Source: an uncultured Aquimonas sp. (GTDB lineage: Bacteria > Pseudomonadota > Gammaproteobacteria > Xanthomonadales > Xanthomonadaceae). Taken from it: a DNA stretch of 9,952 nucleotides. Under the pieces are notes generated by a model. It did not search any database, was not told the origin of the DNA, and worked only from the letters and a program-made list of their open reading frames with translations. The translations under genes and the position numbers were made by a program. The stretch is taken from positions 1-9,952 of the forward strand of contig CAMLOR010000110.1 in assembly GCA_946481615.1 (NCBI GenBank). The letters are read 5' to 3'. Below are positions 1 through 7,007 of this stretch, one piece after another (positions within the stretch are counted from its first letter, which is position 1; each line of letters begins with the position of its first letter).

Positions 1-428
1 TCCATCCGGACAAGATCCGCGAGGTGATCGGCAAGGGCGGTTCGGTGATCCAGGCCATCACCAAGGACACCGGCACGCAGATCGACATCCAGGACGACGG
101 CACCATCGTCATCGCTTCGGTGAATGCCGCCGCCGCCCAGGCCGCGAAGGCGCGCATCGAGCAGATCACGTCGGACGTCGAGCCGGGCCGCATCTACGAA
201 GGCAAGGTCGCCAAGCTGATGGACTTCGGTGCGTTCGTCACCATCGCCCCGGGCAAGGACGGCCTGGTGCACGTGTCGCAGATCTCCAACGAGCGCGTCG
301 AGAAGGTTTCCGACAAGCTCAAGGAAGGCGACATCGTGAAGGTGAAGGTGCTGGAAGTGGACAAGCAGGGCCGCATCCGTCTTTCGATGAAGGCGGTGAC
401 GGAAGAGGGCGGCGAAGGCGCTGCCTGA
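1..428 (+). CDS. pnp: Polynucleotide phosphorylase, C-terminal part (KH and S1 domains); 5' end outside the window
   Basis: This is the 3' end of a gene read in codons starting at position 3; about 141 residues are visible. PNPase is a trimeric 3'-5' exoribonuclease that degrades mRNA by phosphorolysis and joins the degradosome in many proteobacteria. The fragment begins in the KH domain, with the family signature [20 protein letters not shown] including the GKGG loop that contacts RNA. The S1 domain follows at fragment residues of about 63-131 ([18 protein letters not shown], then GLVHVSQIS and RIRLSMKA). The order KH then S1 at the very C-terminus is diagnostic of PNPase. The tail after S1 is short ([10 protein letters not shown]), so no long degradosome-binding extension like that of RNase E partners is seen. 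The two catalytic RNase PH domains lie upstream of the window. The gene ends just before a strong hairpin terminator and converges with the kinase gene on the minus strand. Confidence 0.97.
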   Translation, partial: HPDKIREVIGKGGSVIQAITKDTGTQIDIQDDGTIVIASVNAAAAQAAKARIEQITSDVEPGRIYEGKVAKLMDFGAFVTIAPGKDGLVHVSQISNERVEKVSDKLKEGDIVKVKVLEVDKQGRIRLSMKAVTEEGGEGAA

Positions 429-451
429 TCCGCACTGCGATGAGCAAAGAG

Positions 452-475
452 AAACGGGCCTTCGGGCCCGTTTTT
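452..475. terminator. Bidirectional intrinsic terminator between pnp and the hybrid kinase gene
   Basis: A 9-bp perfect stem, AAACGGGCC at 452-460 and GGCCCGTTT at 465-473, is closed by a TTCG tetraloop with a C-G closing pair, the classic extra-stable loop. On the plus strand it is followed by a T-rich stretch (to about 480). On the minus strand the same stem is followed by TTTCTCTTT-like sequence. It sits in the 51-base gap between two convergent stop codons (428 and 480), so it can end transcription from both sides. Confidence 0.88.
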
Positions 476-479
476 CGTT

Positions 480-2042
480 TCAGCCGGCGGCGGCCAGTTT
501 CGGGCGCAGCAGGTCCACCAGCGTGGCGACGTTGAGCGGCTTGAGCAGGTGGTGTTCGAAGCCGGCCTGCTGGATGCGGGCGCGGTCGCCGGACTGGCCC
601 CAGCCGGTGAGGGCCACCAGCAGCACGCCGGCGCAGGCCGGGTCGGCGCGCAGGCGCTGCGCGAGTTCGCAGCCGTCCATGCCGGGCATGCCGATGTCGA
701 GCACGGCGGCGTGCGGGCGCCGGCGCGCGACGTAGTCGAGTGCGCCGTGGCCGTCGTAGGCCACGTCGGTGCTGGCGCCCATCGAGCGCAGCAGGAAGGC
801 GAGGGCGTCGGCGGCGTCGCGGTTGTCGTCGACGATGAGGACGTGGCCGCGCAGCGCCGCGCCGCCGCTGCGGCCGGGCGTCTTGTGCGGAGGCGGCGCG
901 GCGTCGAGCGCCAGCGGCAGGGCGACGACGAATTCGCTGCCGCGGCCCAGGCCGTCGCTGTGCGCGGTGAGGCGGCCGCCGTGCAGGCGCACGAGGTTGT
1001 CGGCCAGGGTGAGGCCGATGCCGAGGCCGCCCTGCGCGCTGCGCGAACGGTCGCCCACCTGCACGAACATGCCGAAGATGTCACCGAGGCGTTCGGGCGC
1101 GATGCCGTCGCCGTCGTCGCGTACGCTGACGCGCGCCTGGTCGCCGTCGCGCGCGAGCGTCACTTCGATGCGGCTGCGCGGCGGCGAATATTTCGCGGCG
1201 TTCGCGATCAGGTTGGCGAAGACCTGGGTGAGGCGCACGGCGTCGGCGCGCGCCGGCCAGCGTTCCTCGGGAATCGACACCTCGAGCCGATGCTGGCGCG
1301 ATTCGATCAGCGGCAGCGTGCTTTCGATGGCTTCGGCCAGCACGCGGTCGAGCGACAGCAACTCGCGCTGCAGTTCGATCTTGCCGCGCGTGATGCGCGA
1401 CACCTGCATCAGATCGTCGATCAGGCGCGCCATGTGGTCGACCTGGCGTTCCATCATGCCGAGGCAATGTTCGGTGGTGGCGCGGTCCGGATTGCGCTGC
1501 AGGATTTCCAGCCCGCTGCCGATCGGCGCCAGCGGGTTGCGCAGCTCGTGCGCGAGCGTGGCGAGGAATTCGTTCTTGCGCTGGTCGGCGGTTTCCAGCC
1601 GCTGCAGGATGTCGCGCAGTTCGTACTGGCGGGTGCGGCCGCGCAGGGCGCTGCGCAGCGTGCTGACCAGCGCCGAGACGCGCAGCGGGCGCTCCAGCAC
1701 GGTGATGTTGGCGCGCAGCTTCATGGCCTGATCGATCAGCGTCGAGTCGGCACCCTGGCGCGCCAGGATCGTCACCGGCAGGTCCGACCACGGCGGCTGC
1801 GCGTGCAGCACGCGTTCGAGGTCGGCGAAGGCCGGGTCGAGCAGGGATTCTTCCGCCAGCACCACCGCGCCGACGCCGTTCGGCATTTCCGCCACGAGCT
1901 CGGCCAGGCTGGCGCAGGGCCGGCATTCGACGCCGGCGCGGCCCAGCACGTCCACCGCCATGGCGGCGTCGCGCGCGGTGAGCGCGCGCAGCAGCACGCG
2001 GCGCTCGGCCGCCGCCTGGTGCGGGCCGGGCGGGGCGTTCAC
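480..2042 (-). CDS. Cytoplasmic hybrid histidine kinase: degenerate receiver, HisKA, HATPase, C-terminal receiver
   Basis: 520 residues, with no membrane segment or signal peptide, so it is cytosolic. Residues of about 15-135 have the alternating pattern of a receiver domain but lack its active site: no acidic pair after the first strand, Glu64/Glu65 where the phospho-Asp would be, and Arg118 in place of the invariant Lys before Pro119. A short coiled coil (about 136-157) leads to HisKA with phospho-His165 in AHELRNP. The ATPase has N-box Asn277/Asn281 (NLIANAAKYS), DDGDGI at 309-314 and GLGIGL near 339-344. A normal C-terminal receiver follows, with Asp405/Asp406, phosphoacceptor Asp449 (VLDIGMPGMDG), Thr479 and Lys501. 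The start is the GTG at 2042, which overlaps the TGA of the KaiC-like gene (GTGA). It has no good ribosome-binding site of its own, so it is probably translated by coupling. An in-frame ATG at 1961 is the alternative, but it would cut into the first domain. The frame stays open upstream to 2564, but that part is only the shadow of the KaiC-like gene. Its partner and target are unknown; the adjacent KaiC-like ATPase is the likely input. Confidence 0.93.
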   Translation of the reverse strand: MNAPPGPHQAAAERRVLLRALTARDAAMAVDVLGRAGVECRPCASLAELVAEMPNGVGAVVLAEESLLDPAFADLERVLHAQPPWSDLPVTILARQGADSTLIDQAMKLRANITVLERPLRVSALVSTLRSALRGRTRQYELRDILQRLETADQRKNEFLATLAHELRNPLAPIGSGLEILQRNPDRATTEHCLGMMERQVDHMARLIDDLMQVSRITRGKIELQRELLSLDRVLAEAIESTLPLIESRQHRLEVSIPEERWPARADAVRLTQVFANLIANAAKYSPPRSRIEVTLARDGDQARVSVRDDGDGIAPERLGDIFGMFVQVGDRSRSAQGGLGIGLTLADNLVRLHGGRLTAHSDGLGRGSEFVVALPLALDAAPPPHKTPGRSGGAALRGHVLIVDDNRDAADALAFLLRSMGASTDVAYDGHGALDYVARRRPHAAVLDIGMPGMDGCELAQRLRADPACAGVLLVALTGWGQSGDRARIQQAGFEHHLLKPLNVATLVDLLRPKLAAAG

Positions 2043-3529
2043 GTCGTGGTCGCGGCCACGGGCACGCCGGTGAGGATGCCGCGGAATTCGCGCAGCGGCG
2101 GGCCGATCTCCAGCCCCTGGGGCGTCATCGCGAAGCGCCGGATGCTGCGCTCGTGGGCGCCGCCGCGCTTCTTCATCACCGAGATCGCCTGCCGCACTTC
2201 GCCCTCGGCTTCGAAATAGCGCAGCAGCACCACGGCGTCGGCGAGGTAGCTGGCGTCCACCGGCGTCGACATCTGCGTGCCGATGATCCCGGAGTGCGCG
2301 CCGATCATCAGCGTGGCCACGCCGCACTGCCCGAGATAGGTGAGCAGTTCGTGCAGTTGCACCACGAGGAAGCGCTCGTCCGGCATGGCGTTGAGATAGC
2401 CGTTGAGACTGTCGATCACCACCACCGCCGGCGCGTGCTGGCGCACGTACTCGCGGATGTCGTGCACGAGCTCGCCGGGCGACAGCTCGGCCGGATCGAT
2501 CTGGCGCAGGTGCACCCGGCCGGAATCGAGGTGAGGGGCGAGATCCATGCCGAGACCGGCGCAACGGCTGAGCAGCGTGTTGGTGCTTTCGTCGAAGATG
2601 AAGATGGCGGAACTCTCGCCGCGCCGCGCGGCGGCCACCGCGAACTGCACCGCGAGGCTGGATTTGCCGGTCCCGGGCGCGCCCACGAACAGGGTGCTGG
2701 TGCCGCGTTCGATGCCGCCGCCGAGCAGGGCGTCGAGCGCGACGATGTCGCTCGGCAGCTTCGCGCCGTGGCCCGGCGGCCGCATGTGTTCGGCCGCGAC
2801 CAGGCGCGGGAAGGCCACCAGGCCGCCGTGCACGATGCGGTAGTCGTGCCAGCCGCCGCGGAAGGCCTGGCCGCGATACTTCACCACGCGCAGGCGGCGG
2901 CGTTCGGCGCCGAAGTCGGAGGTGTTCTGTTCCAGCAGCAGCACGGCGTGCGCGATGCTCTGCACCTGCAGGTCGTGGTCGGTGGCGGTCTTGTCGTCGA
3001 GCAGCAGCACGGTGCAGGTGCGGCCGCCGAAGAACTGCTTGAGCGCGAGGATCTGGCGCCGGTAGCGCAGAGAGTTGCCGGCCAGCAGGCGCAGTTCGGA
3101 AAGCGAATCGAACACCACGCGCGTGGGCTTGAGCGCCTCGACTTCCTGCAGGATGCGCACGGTGGTTTCGCCCAGTTCCACCTCGGAGGGGTGGAACATC
3201 GTGTATTGCTCGTCGGGCTGCAGCATTTCCTGCGAGGGCAGCAGCTCGCGTACGTTCACGCCTTCCAGCGACCAGCCGTGCGATTGCGCCACCGCGCGCA
3301 GTTCCTCGGCGGTTTCCGACAGCGTGACGTAGAGCGTGGACTCGCCGCGGCGCGCGCCCTCCATCAGGAACTGCAGCGCGAGCGTGGTCTTGCCGGCACC
3401 CGGCGTGCCTTCGATCAGATAGAGCCGGCCGCGTGCGAGGCCGCCGCCGAGGATATCGTCCAGCCCGGCGATGCCGGTGAGCGCCAGTTCCCTGGGCACG
3501 GTGGGCGGCGGGGGAGTCGCTTGCGTCAT
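2039..3529 (-). CDS. KaiC-like double-domain RecA-fold ATPase
   Basis: 496 residues, close to the roughly 500-520 usual for two-domain KaiC proteins. Domain CI has Walker A GTPGAGKTT (41-49, Lys47) and Walker B VVFD (138-141). Domain CII has Walker A GAPGTGKSS (283-291, Lys289) and Walker B VVVID (369-373). The CII end matches the family (LADAVVLLRYFEAEGEVRQA, then VMKKRGG). The tandem glutamates of clock KaiC are altered: Ser71-Glu72 in CI and Asp313-Glu314 in CII. The two autophosphorylation sites of cyanobacterial KaiC align with Ser427 (kept) and Tyr428 (was Thr). No kaiA or kaiB is present, so a circadian role is not supported. KaiC-like proteins outside cyanobacteria are usually signalling ATPases, often beside histidine kinases as here. 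The ATG at 3529 was chosen because GAGGT lies at the right distance upstream (3534-3538) and the family similarity begins just after it. The frame is open to 3754 only as a shadow of chrA. The stop overlaps the GTG of the downstream kinase. Confidence 0.93.
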   Translation of the reverse strand: MTQATPPPPTVPRELALTGIAGLDDILGGGLARGRLYLIEGTPGAGKTTLALQFLMEGARRGESTLYVTLSETAEELRAVAQSHGWSLEGVNVRELLPSQEMLQPDEQYTMFHPSEVELGETTVRILQEVEALKPTRVVFDSLSELRLLAGNSLRYRRQILALKQFFGGRTCTVLLLDDKTATDHDLQVQSIAHAVLLLEQNTSDFGAERRRLRVVKYRGQAFRGGWHDYRIVHGGLVAFPRLVAAEHMRPPGHGAKLPSDIVALDALLGGGIERGTSTLFVGAPGTGKSSLAVQFAVAAARRGESSAIFIFDESTNTLLSRCAGLGMDLAPHLDSGRVHLRQIDPAELSPGELVHDIREYVRQHAPAVVVIDSLNGYLNAMPDERFLVVQLHELLTYLGQCGVATLMIGAHSGIIGTQMSTPVDASYLADAVVLLRYFEAEGEVRQAISVMKKRGGAHERSIRRFAMTPQGLEIGPPLREFRGILTGVPVAATTT

Positions 3530-3596
3530 GGTGACCTCGCGCTGGCGCGGAGCGCCTAAGCTACCGCAAGCGACGCGTTTCGGCGAAGCTGCGCCG
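3530..3596. promoter_or_regulatory. Divergent intergenic region between the KaiC-like gene and chrA
   Basis: This 67-base gap must hold, or lie close to, the start signals of both divergent genes. I see no convincing -35/-10 pair on either strand. On the minus strand TTCGCC and TAGCTT are 18 bases apart, but the second matches the consensus at only three of six positions. Part of the control may lie inside the coding regions. Confidence 0.35.
3534..3538 (-). promoter_or_regulatory. Ribosome binding site of the KaiC-like gene
   Basis: GAGGT on the minus strand, four bases before the ATG at 3529. It decides the start against in-frame codons further upstream. Confidence 0.7.
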
Positions 3597-4949
3597 ATGC
3601 ATGTTCGCGTATCGCGTTCGGAAGCTTTCCGCGTGTGGGCCAGGATCGGTCTGCTCGGTTTCGGCGGGCCGGCCGGGCAGATCGCTCTGATGCATCGCGA
3701 GCTGGTGGAGAAGCGGCGCTGGATCGGCGAGGCGCGCTTCCTGCGCGCGCTCAACTACTGCATGGTGTTGCCGGGGCCGGAAGCGCAGCAGCTGGCGGTG
3801 TACATCGGCTGGCTGTTGCATCGCACCTGGGGCGGCGTGGTGGCGGGCACGCTTTTCGTGCTGCCGGGCGTGCTGGTGCTCGCCGCGCTGAGCGCCTTGT
3901 ACGTGGCCTACGGCAGCGTGCCGTGGGTGACCGGGCTGTTCTTCGGGCTGAAGGCGGCGGTGCTGGCGCTGGTGGTGGAGGCCTTGCTGCGCATCGGGCG
4001 GCGCGCGTTACGGGCGCGCTGGCAGGCGGCGCTGGCGGTGGCTGCGTTCGTCGCGATCTTCGCCTTGCAGGTGCCGTTTCCGGCCATCGTCGCCGCGGCC
4101 GCCGCGGTGGGATGGCTCGTGGCGAGGTTCGGACGGATCGATGCGGCGCCGGCCACCGAAGCCGCGAGCGAAGAATCCGACGCGGTGATCGATCGCGAAC
4201 TGGCCGCGGGCCGCGCACCGCACACGCGGCCTTCGTTGCCGCGCGCGCTGCGCATCGCCGCGGCATGCCTGCTGCTGTGGTTCGCACCGGTGCTGGCGGT
4301 CACGGCCTGGCTAGGAAGCGAGCACGTCATTGCGCGGCAGGGCTGGTTCTTCAGCCAGAGCGCGGTGGTCACCTTCGGTGGCGCCTACGCGGTGCTGGCC
4401 TACGTGGCGCAGCGGGCGGTGGAGGATTTCGGCTGGCTGCGGCCGGGCGAGATGATCGATGGCTTGGCCTTGGCGGAGACCACGCCGGGGCCGTTGATCC
4501 TGGTGCTGCAGTTCGTCGGGTTCGTGGCGGCGCATCGGTTTCCCGGGGCGCTCGATCCGTGGGTGGCGGCGGTGCTCGGCGCGCTGCTCACGACCTGGGT
4601 CACCTTCGTGCCGAGCTTCCTCTTCATCTTCGTGGGCGCGCCGTGGGTGGAGGCGCTGCAGCGCTATCGCGGCGTGCAGTCGGCGCTGGCCGGCGTGACG
4701 GCCGCGGTGGTGGGCGTGATCGCCAATCTGGCGTTGTGGTTCGCGTTGCACACGGTGTTCGCGGCGTCGCGGCCGTCGACGTGGGGGCCGCTGCACATCG
4801 ACGTGCCGGCGTGGAATTCTTTCGATCCCATGGCGGCGCTGCTCGCCGTGGCCGCATTGGTGGCCGTACTGCGCTTCAAGGCCGGCCTCGCGCCGGTGCT
4901 GCTGGGCAGCGCGCTCCTGGGCGCGGGCTGGGTGATGGTTTCCCGGTGA
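3597..4949 (+). CDS. chrA: Chromate transporter, ChrA/CHR family, long two-domain form
   Basis: 450 residues, typical of the long CHR proteins, which are inner-membrane anion transporters that expel chromate. Two homologous halves are visible. The first has GFGGPAGQIA (21-30), ALNYCMVLPGPEAQQLA (51-67) and several hydrophobic helices up to about 178. The second has VVTFGGAYAVLAYVAQ (257-272), GEMIDGLALAETTPGPL (284-300) and helices up to the C-terminus. They are joined by a polar linker (about 179-215). The paired FGG and PGP motifs, one set per half, are the CHR signature. The ATG at 3597 starts the protein about 13 residues before the conserved region; the frame is open from 3471 but that part overlaps the divergent gene. 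The ribosome-binding site is weak. No chrB-type regulator or other chromate gene is next to it, so the substrate is inferred from family only. Some CHR proteins transport other oxyanions or sulfate. Confidence 0.92.
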   Translation: MHVRVSRSEAFRVWARIGLLGFGGPAGQIALMHRELVEKRRWIGEARFLRALNYCMVLPGPEAQQLAVYIGWLLHRTWGGVVAGTLFVLPGVLVLAALSALYVAYGSVPWVTGLFFGLKAAVLALVVEALLRIGRRALRARWQAALAVAAFVAIFALQVPFPAIVAAAAAVGWLVARFGRIDAAPATEAASEESDAVIDRELAAGRAPHTRPSLPRALRIAAACLLLWFAPVLAVTAWLGSEHVIARQGWFFSQSAVVTFGGAYAVLAYVAQRAVEDFGWLRPGEMIDGLALAETTPGPLILVLQFVGFVAAHRFPGALDPWVAAVLGALLTTWVTFVPSFLFIFVGAPWVEALQRYRGVQSALAGVTAAVVGVIANLALWFALHTVFAASRPSTWGPLHIDVPAWNSFDPMAALLAVAALVAVLRFKAGLAPVLLGSALLGAGWVMVSR

Positions 4950-4977
4950 CACTCTGCAAATCTAGGAATTTGTCACC
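4945..4977. repeat. Inverted repeat overlapping the chrA stop codon
   Basis: Arms GGTGACA (4945-4951) and TGTCACC (4971-4977) are perfect inverse complements with 19 bases between them. A second, nested pair, CAAAT (4957-4961) and ATTTG (4968-4972), overlaps the right arm. It lies in a locally A/T-rich patch at the head of the intergenic region before the receptor operon. There is no T-run after it, so it is a poor intrinsic terminator. It could be an operator or a weak mRNA 3' hairpin. Confidence 0.5.
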
Positions 4978-5105
4978 TTCCTGTCCCCGGCGGGGATCGG
5001 CATGATGGAGGCGGACGCGGCGGTTCCGGGAGCTACGTCAAACAAATGGGCTCGCGACATCGTTGTACTGGGGAGGCAGTTCCTGTCGCAGATCGGGAGC
5101 GCAGC
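4950..5105 (+). promoter_or_regulatory. Leader region of the receptor-YfiR-kinase-regulator operon
   Basis: 156 bases between chrA and the receptor gene, the only gap before the four-gene operon, so the promoter is expected here. Apart from the inverted repeat at its left end I find no clear sigma-70, sigma-54 or Fur site and no riboswitch I recognise. An in-frame ATG at 5046 also falls in it, with GGGAG 13 bases upstream, which is too far to be good. Confidence 0.45.
5095..5099 (+). promoter_or_regulatory. Ribosome binding site of the TonB-dependent receptor
   Basis: GGGAG lies six bases before the ATG at 5106. This favours 5106 over the in-frame ATG at 5046, and only 5106 puts the signal peptide at the N-terminus. 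Confidence 0.7.
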
Positions 5106-7007
5106 ATGGGGAGCGGGACGACGCGACGCGGCAAGGTCCGGCACGGGAGTCTGGTGCTGGCGCTGGCGGCCAGCAGTACGGTGGCGGCGGAACCGGTCGA
5201 TCTGCTGGATCTGAGCCTCGAGCAGTTGAGCGAAGTCGAGATCACCTCGGTTTCGCGCCGCGCCGAGCGGCTGTCGGATGCGCCGGCCTCGGTCTACGTC
5301 ATCACCAATGCCGATATCCGCCGCTCCGGCGCGGTGAGCCTGCCCGAGGCGCTGCGGCTGGCGCCCAATCTGCTGGTAGCGCAGGTCAGTGCCAGCACCT
5401 GGGCCATCAGCGCGCGCGGCTTCAACAATTCGCTGGGCAACAAGCTGCTGGTGCTGATCGATGGGCGCACGGTGTACACGCCGCTGTTCTCCGGCGTGTT
5501 CTGGGATGCGCAGGACCTGATGCTGGAGGATGTCGAGCGCATCGAGGTGATCAGCGGCCCGGGCGCCACGTTGTGGGGCGCGAACGCGGTGAACGGTGTC
5601 ATCAACGTGATCACGCGTTCGAGCGCGGACACGCAGGGCGGGCTGGTGGCGGTGGAGGGAGGCACCGAGTCGCGCAGCGCAGCGGTTCGTTACGGCGGCG
5701 CGCTCGGGGGCGGCGGCAGCTATCGCGCCTACGCGCGGCGCGTGGAGCTGGACAACACCGTCGATGCGCAGGGCACTCCCCAGCCCGACGGCTGGACGCG
5801 CGACCAGGCCGGCTTCCGCACCGATTGGGGCGACGACGCGCGCGGTTTCACGATGCAAGGCGATGCCTACCGCGCCGATTCCGAACTGCGCCTGTTCGGG
5901 CCGGTGGAGATTTCCGGTTCGCATCTGCTGGCGGCGTGGAACCGGCGCGACGACTCGGGCGCGACGCTGCGCGTGCAGACCTATTTCGACCGCACCGAGC
6001 GCGACGATCCGGTGCTGTTCCACGATCGCATGGACATCTTCGACGTGGAGTTCCAGCACGCCGTTCCGTTCGAGCGGCACCGGCTGGTGTGGGGCGGCGG
6101 CTACCGGCGTGCGCGCGACGAGGTCGAGCAAGGCCTCCTCGCCACCTTCATGCCGGGGCGCAAGGATCTGCACTGGGAAAATCTCTTCGTGCAGGACGAA
6201 TACCGGCTGCGCGATGCGTTGACGCTGACGCTGGGCGTGAAGCTCGACCGCAACGTCTACACCGGCACCGAAGTGCTGCCGAGCCTGCGCATGGCGTGGA
6301 AGCCCGGCGACGATGCCCTGCTGTGGGCCTCGGCCTCGCGCGCGGTGCGCGCGCCTTCGCGCATCGATCGCGAATTCTTCCTGCCGGCCAACCCGCCGTT
6401 CGCGATCGCGGGCGGGCCGCGTTTCACTTCGGAAGTGTCCGATGTGTTCGAGCTGGGCTGGCGTGCGCAGCCGAGCGCCACGTTCTCGTATTCGCTCACC
6501 GCCTTCCATCACGAGCACGACGATCTGCGCAGCGGCGAGCCGCTCGGCAACGGCTCCTTCGAGGTGCGCAACGGCACGGCCGGTCGCGTGTGGGGCGTGG
6601 AAGGCTGGGCCAACTGGCAGGCGACCGACGCGTGGCGCCTGTCGCTGGGCATGCTCGAATTGCGGGAGTCGTTCCGCACCAAGCCGGGCAGCCAGGATCC
6701 CGACGGCCCCGTCGACCTGGGCAACGATCCGCGCCACCAGTGGTCGCTGCGCTCGGCGCTGGCGCTGACCGGCTCGCTCGATTTCACCGTCTCGGCGCGC
6801 TACGTGAGCGAACTCCCGGCGCCGGTGATACCGTCGTATATTGCCGTGGATGCCGGATTCGACTGGCGTGTGGCGCCCGACGTGGACCTATTGCTGTCCC
6901 TGCGCAACCTCTTCGACGACAGCCATGTCGAGTTCGCGCCCGGCCCGCTGGTGCAGACCAGTGCCTACGAACGCGGTGCGGCCCTGAAGTTGCTGTGGCG
7001 CTGGTGA
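5106..7007 (+). CDS. TonB-dependent outer-membrane receptor
   Basis: 633 residues. The N-terminus has a basic stretch, a hydrophobic core (GSLVLALAASSTVAA) and a likely cleavage after Ala28. A TonB-box-like segment follows (LSEVEITSVSRR, about 41-52), then the plug domain (about 55-172) with family motifs: SVYVITNADIRRSGA, ISARGFNN, LLVLIDGRTVYTP, and VERIEVISGPGATLWGANAV followed by NGVINVITR. The rest is a 22-strand-type beta-barrel of alternating residues, ending in the aromatic LLWRW expected for outer-membrane insertion. Such receptors take up siderophores, cobalamin, sugars or other ligands using TonB energy. The ligand here cannot be told. There is no extra N-terminal signalling (STN) domain, so it does not look like a FecA-type sigma/anti-sigma transducer. 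It heads an operon with YfiR and a two-component pair, overlapping yfiR by four bases, which suggests a sensing role or shared control. Confidence 0.93.
   Translation: MGSGTTRRGKVRHGSLVLALAASSTVAAEPVDLLDLSLEQLSEVEITSVSRRAERLSDAPASVYVITNADIRRSGAVSLPEALRLAPNLLVAQVSASTWAISARGFNNSLGNKLLVLIDGRTVYTPLFSGVFWDAQDLMLEDVERIEVISGPGATLWGANAVNGVINVITRSSADTQGGLVAVEGGTESRSAAVRYGGALGGGGSYRAYARRVELDNTVDAQGTPQPDGWTRDQAGFRTDWGDDARGFTMQGDAYRADSELRLFGPVEISGSHLLAAWNRRDDSGATLRVQTYFDRTERDDPVLFHDRMDIFDVEFQHAVPFERHRLVWGGGYRRARDEVEQGLLATFMPGRKDLHWENLFVQDEYRLRDALTLTLGVKLDRNVYTGTEVLPSLRMAWKPGDDALLWASASRAVRAPSRIDREFFLPANPPFAIAGGPRFTSEVSDVFELGWRAQPSATFSYSLTAFHHEHDDLRSGEPLGNGSFEVRNGTAGRVWGVEGWANWQATDAWRLSLGMLELRESFRTKPGSQDPDGPVDLGNDPRHQWSLRSALALTGSLDFTVSARYVSELPAPVIPSYIAVDAGFDWRVAPDVDLLLSLRNLFDDSHVEFAPGPLVQTSAYERGAALKLLWRW

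Noticed and set aside
549..2219. 556-codon open frame on the plus strand opposite the hybrid kinase
   Set aside because: Low-complexity Ala/Val/Arg/Gln translation; the minus strand carries all kinase motifs.
2043..2564. Upstream extension of the hybrid kinase frame
   Set aside because: The translation is Arg/Pro-rich and lies wholly over the coding part of the KaiC-like gene; the receiver-like similarity starts only after the GTG at 2042.
2153..3559. 468-codon open frame on the plus strand opposite the KaiC-like gene
   Set aside because: Translation is His/Ala/Gly-rich without motifs; the minus strand has both Walker A and B sets.
4948..4961. Sigma-54 promoter resemblance (TGACAC followed by TGCAAA)
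   Set aside because: The spacing between the two elements is too short and the GG of the -24 element is missing.
4978..5094. Possible riboswitch in the leader of the receptor operon
   Set aside because: No cobalamin, c-di-GMP or other known core could be recognised by eye. A covariance-model search would be needed to support one.
4962..6737. 591-codon open frame on the minus strand antisense to the receptor
   Set aside because: It is rich in Arg, His, Ala and Gln with no family motif and no membrane or catalytic pattern, while the plus strand encodes a complete TonB receptor. It is a G+C-bias shadow.
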